Positions 5,515 to 7,092 of a stretch of 7,092 bases of DNA are shown here, one piece after another; position 1 is the stretch's first letter; every line of letters starts with the position of its first letter. The translations under genes were made by a program, and so were the position numbers. The notes beneath the pieces are model-generated. The model saw nothing but the letters and a program-made list of their open reading frames with translations. It ran no database searches and was not told the DNA's origin. This stretch comes from an uncultured Porphyromonadaceae bacterium (lineage in GTDB: Bacteria; Bacteroidota; Bacteroidia; Bacteroidales; Muribaculaceae): positions 1 to 7,092 of the forward strand of contig CABUTY010000064.1 in the NCBI GenBank assembly GCA_902494595.1. The letters are read 5' to 3'.

Positions 5515-7092
5515 ATGAAGGAACGTGTGTTGAGACTCATCTCTGTCTTCTTGCTTTTCGTGCTGATATTCATGCTTCAGCGACCGGTGTTCATGCTGTG
5601 GAATCATTCCGCATATCATGAATGTACGCTTTGGGATTGTCTGCAGTCCATATGGCATGGTCTGCCACTCGATTTATCTATGGCCGGATACCTTACGACT
5701 ATTCCGGCGGTGCTGATTGCCTTGTCGGTATGGATTGAAGGGAAAGTCCTTTACCGCATTCTTGACGTATATTTCGCGGTCATTTCGGTAATACTCTCAT
5801 CGATAGCCGTGGTGGATATGTTTCTCTACGTGTACTGGGGCTTCCGGCTCGACACCACTCCGCTCTTCTACTTCATGTCCAGTCCGTGTGAGGCTGTCGC
5901 CTCCGTGCCCGTATGGATGGTGGCGGTAGGTACTATTGCCATGCTCGCCTATGCAGCGGCACTTTTCTTGCTGTTCCACTACCTGTTCAGACGGAAACTC
6001 CCGGCGGCCAGAAACCGTGTTGCCGCCACGTGCGTGCTTACTATCCTTTCGGCAGCCCTTTTCATCCCGATACGCGGCGGCTTTACAGTGTCGGTAATGA
6101 ATACGGGCAAGGTATACTTCAGTTCCAACCAGCGGCTCAACCATTTGGCCGTAAATCCGGCATTCAATCTGCTGGAGAGCCTCTCAAGGTCGGGCGACTT
6201 CAAGTCGAGATACCGTTTTCTGGACGATGCCGAGGCTTCCCGCATATTCCGTTCGATGCAGGATATACAGGTGAACGACAATAAATACAAAGCCCCTGCC
6301 GACACCGCCGCCATTTCATTGTTCCGCACCTCTCGTCCCGACATCATTCTCGTGGTGCTTGAAAGTTTCTCCAATCATATCATGTCGGAGCTTGGCGGCC
6401 AAACCGGCGTGACGCCGTCGCTCGATTCCCTGAGTCGCCAAGGAGTGCTGTTCACCAACTTCTATGCCAACAGTTTCCGTACCGACAGGGGCCTCGTATC
6501 AATATTGAGCGGTTATCCGGCGCAACCTACGGCAAGTATCATGAAACATACACGCAAAGCGTCGACACTCCCGTCGCTTGCCGCCGAACTGAAGAAATCG
6601 GGATACAATGCCGCATATTATTACGGCGGTGACGCCGACTTCACCAACATGCGCTCATACATTGTGTCGTCGGGATTTGGCAAAATCATATCCGACACAG
6701 ATTTTCCGTTGAAAGCAAGAATGAGCAAATGGGGAGCGCCCGACCATGAACTGTTCAACAGATTCTGGAAAGACTATTCCTCGGAGAATCACTGGGCTCC
6801 TCGATTCAGGGTGATACAGACCTCCAGCAGTCACGAGCCATTCGACGTACCCTATCAGCGACTCGACGACAAAGCCCTCAACGCCTTTGCATATACCGAC
6901 AGCTGTATCGGCGATTTCATGAAGCGTCTCCGCGAAAGCCGGCTATGGGACCGAACGGTGGTCATCTTTGTTGCCGACCATCTCGGATGCTATCCCCATG
7001 TGATCGACAATTACAAAGAGTGCCGTTACCGTATCCCTCTTCTTATGGCAGGGGGTGCAGTGAAAGGGCCCCTGAAGATAAACGCATATGGC
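5515..7092 (+). CDS. LTA synthase family protein (membrane sulfatase-fold phosphotransferase), 3' end beyond window
   Basis: The frame is open from after TAA at 5494-5496 to the right edge, giving 526 residues without a stop. ATG 5515 (MKERVLRL) is chosen because the positively charged start leads straight into the first membrane helix. ATG 5506 would add three residues, and neither has a Shine-Dalgarno. The N-terminal 190 or so residues hold about five hydrophobic segments. A conserved sulfatase/phosphoglycerol-transferase domain follows. Its metal and catalytic residues match LtaS: E283 in VVLESFS, the likely nucleophile T323 in SFRTDRGL, H440 in SSSHEPF and D488-H489 in VADHLG. Enzymes of this family move phosphoglycerol or phosphoethanolamine from a phospholipid to a surface glycan or lipid, outside the inner membrane. 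Gram-negative Bacteroidales have no classical lipoteichoic acid, so the acceptor is unknown. It is transcribed divergently from the NUDIX gene. I found no clear plus-strand promoter. Confidence 0.9.
   Translation, partial: MKERVLRLISVFLLFVLIFMLQRPVFMLWNHSAYHECTLWDCLQSIWHGLPLDLSMAGYLTTIPAVLIALSVWIEGKVLYRILDVYFAVISVILSSIAVVDMFLYVYWGFRLDTTPLFYFMSSPCEAVASVPVWMVAVGTIAMLAYAAALFLLFHYLFRRKLPAARNRVAATCVLTILSAALFIPIRGGFTVSVMNTGKVYFSSNQRLNHLAVNPAFNLLESLSRSGDFKSRYRFLDDAEASRIFRSMQDIQVNDNKYKAPADTAAISLFRTSRPDIILVVLESFSNHIMSELGGQTGVTPSLDSLSRQGVLFTNFYANSFRTDRGLVSILSGYPAQPTASIMKHTRKASTLPSLAAELKKSGYNAAYYYGGDADFTNMRSYIVSSGFGKIISDTDFPLKARMSKWGAPDHELFNRFWKDYSSENHWAPRFRVIQTSSSHEPFDVPYQRLDDKALNAFAYTDSCIGDFMKRLRESRLWDRTVVIFVADHLGCYPHVIDNYKECRYRIPLLMAGGAVKGPLKINAYG

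Noticed and set aside
5797..6374. Minus-strand frames of 115 and 131 codons at the start of the LTA-synthase-like gene.
   Set aside because: They overlap each other and lie opposite membrane-helix and domain-coding sequence of a recognised plus-strand gene; composition is not protein-like.
1..7092. Search for a new defence, mobile, CRISPR or RNA-based system across the whole window.
   Set aside because: All long coding regions belong to recognisable housekeeping or envelope families. There are no phage or transposase genes, no spaced direct repeats and no tRNA- or rRNA-like folds that I could recognise.

Overview
The window looks like ordinary chromosomal DNA from a Gram-negative member of the Bacteroidales. 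The reasons are a mixed G+C content near 50%, start codons with no purine-rich Shine-Dalgarno, a TAnnTTTG-type promoter element upstream of the NUDIX gene, and gene families typical of that order: a secreted tricorn-like S41 peptidase, a zinc-ribbon NUDIX hydrolase, a DUF2461 protein and an LTA-synthase-like sulfatase-fold protein. A family such as Muribaculaceae would fit the base composition, but that is only a guess.

Layout. Positions 1-252 (+) are the last 83 codons of an NADPH-dependent glutamate synthase small-chain-type flavoprotein, cut by the left edge. It converges on a cluster of four minus-strand genes. In transcription order these are a zinc-ribbon NUDIX hydrolase of the NudC type (5347-4838), a 1072-residue secreted tricorn-like protease (4831-1613), a DUF2461 protein (1577-897) and an SRPBCC/polyketide-cyclase-like protein (802-281). 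Gaps between them are 6, 35 and 94 bases, so the first three genes, and perhaps all four, may be cotranscribed. Divergent from the cluster, an LTA-synthase-family membrane enzyme begins near 5515 (+) and runs off the right edge at 7092.

Regulation. The roughly 165-base divergent intergenic region (5348-5514) carries a plausible Bacteroidetes promoter for the minus-strand cluster and two short perfect inverted repeats. Another perfect inverted repeat spans the tricorn stop codon and ends just before the DUF2461 start.

How the genes relate. No single pathway joins them. Glutamate synthase serves nitrogen assimilation. The NUDIX enzyme is probably cytoplasmic and acts on nucleotides. The tricorn homologue is probably periplasmic and degrades peptides. 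The LTA-synthase-like enzyme probably modifies a glycan or lipid at the outer face of the inner membrane. I see no RNA genes, mobile elements, CRISPR arrays, prophage genes or recognisable defence system, and no convincing case for a wholly new system. The observations most worth checking are the small regulatory structures and the sequence variations within the known families.
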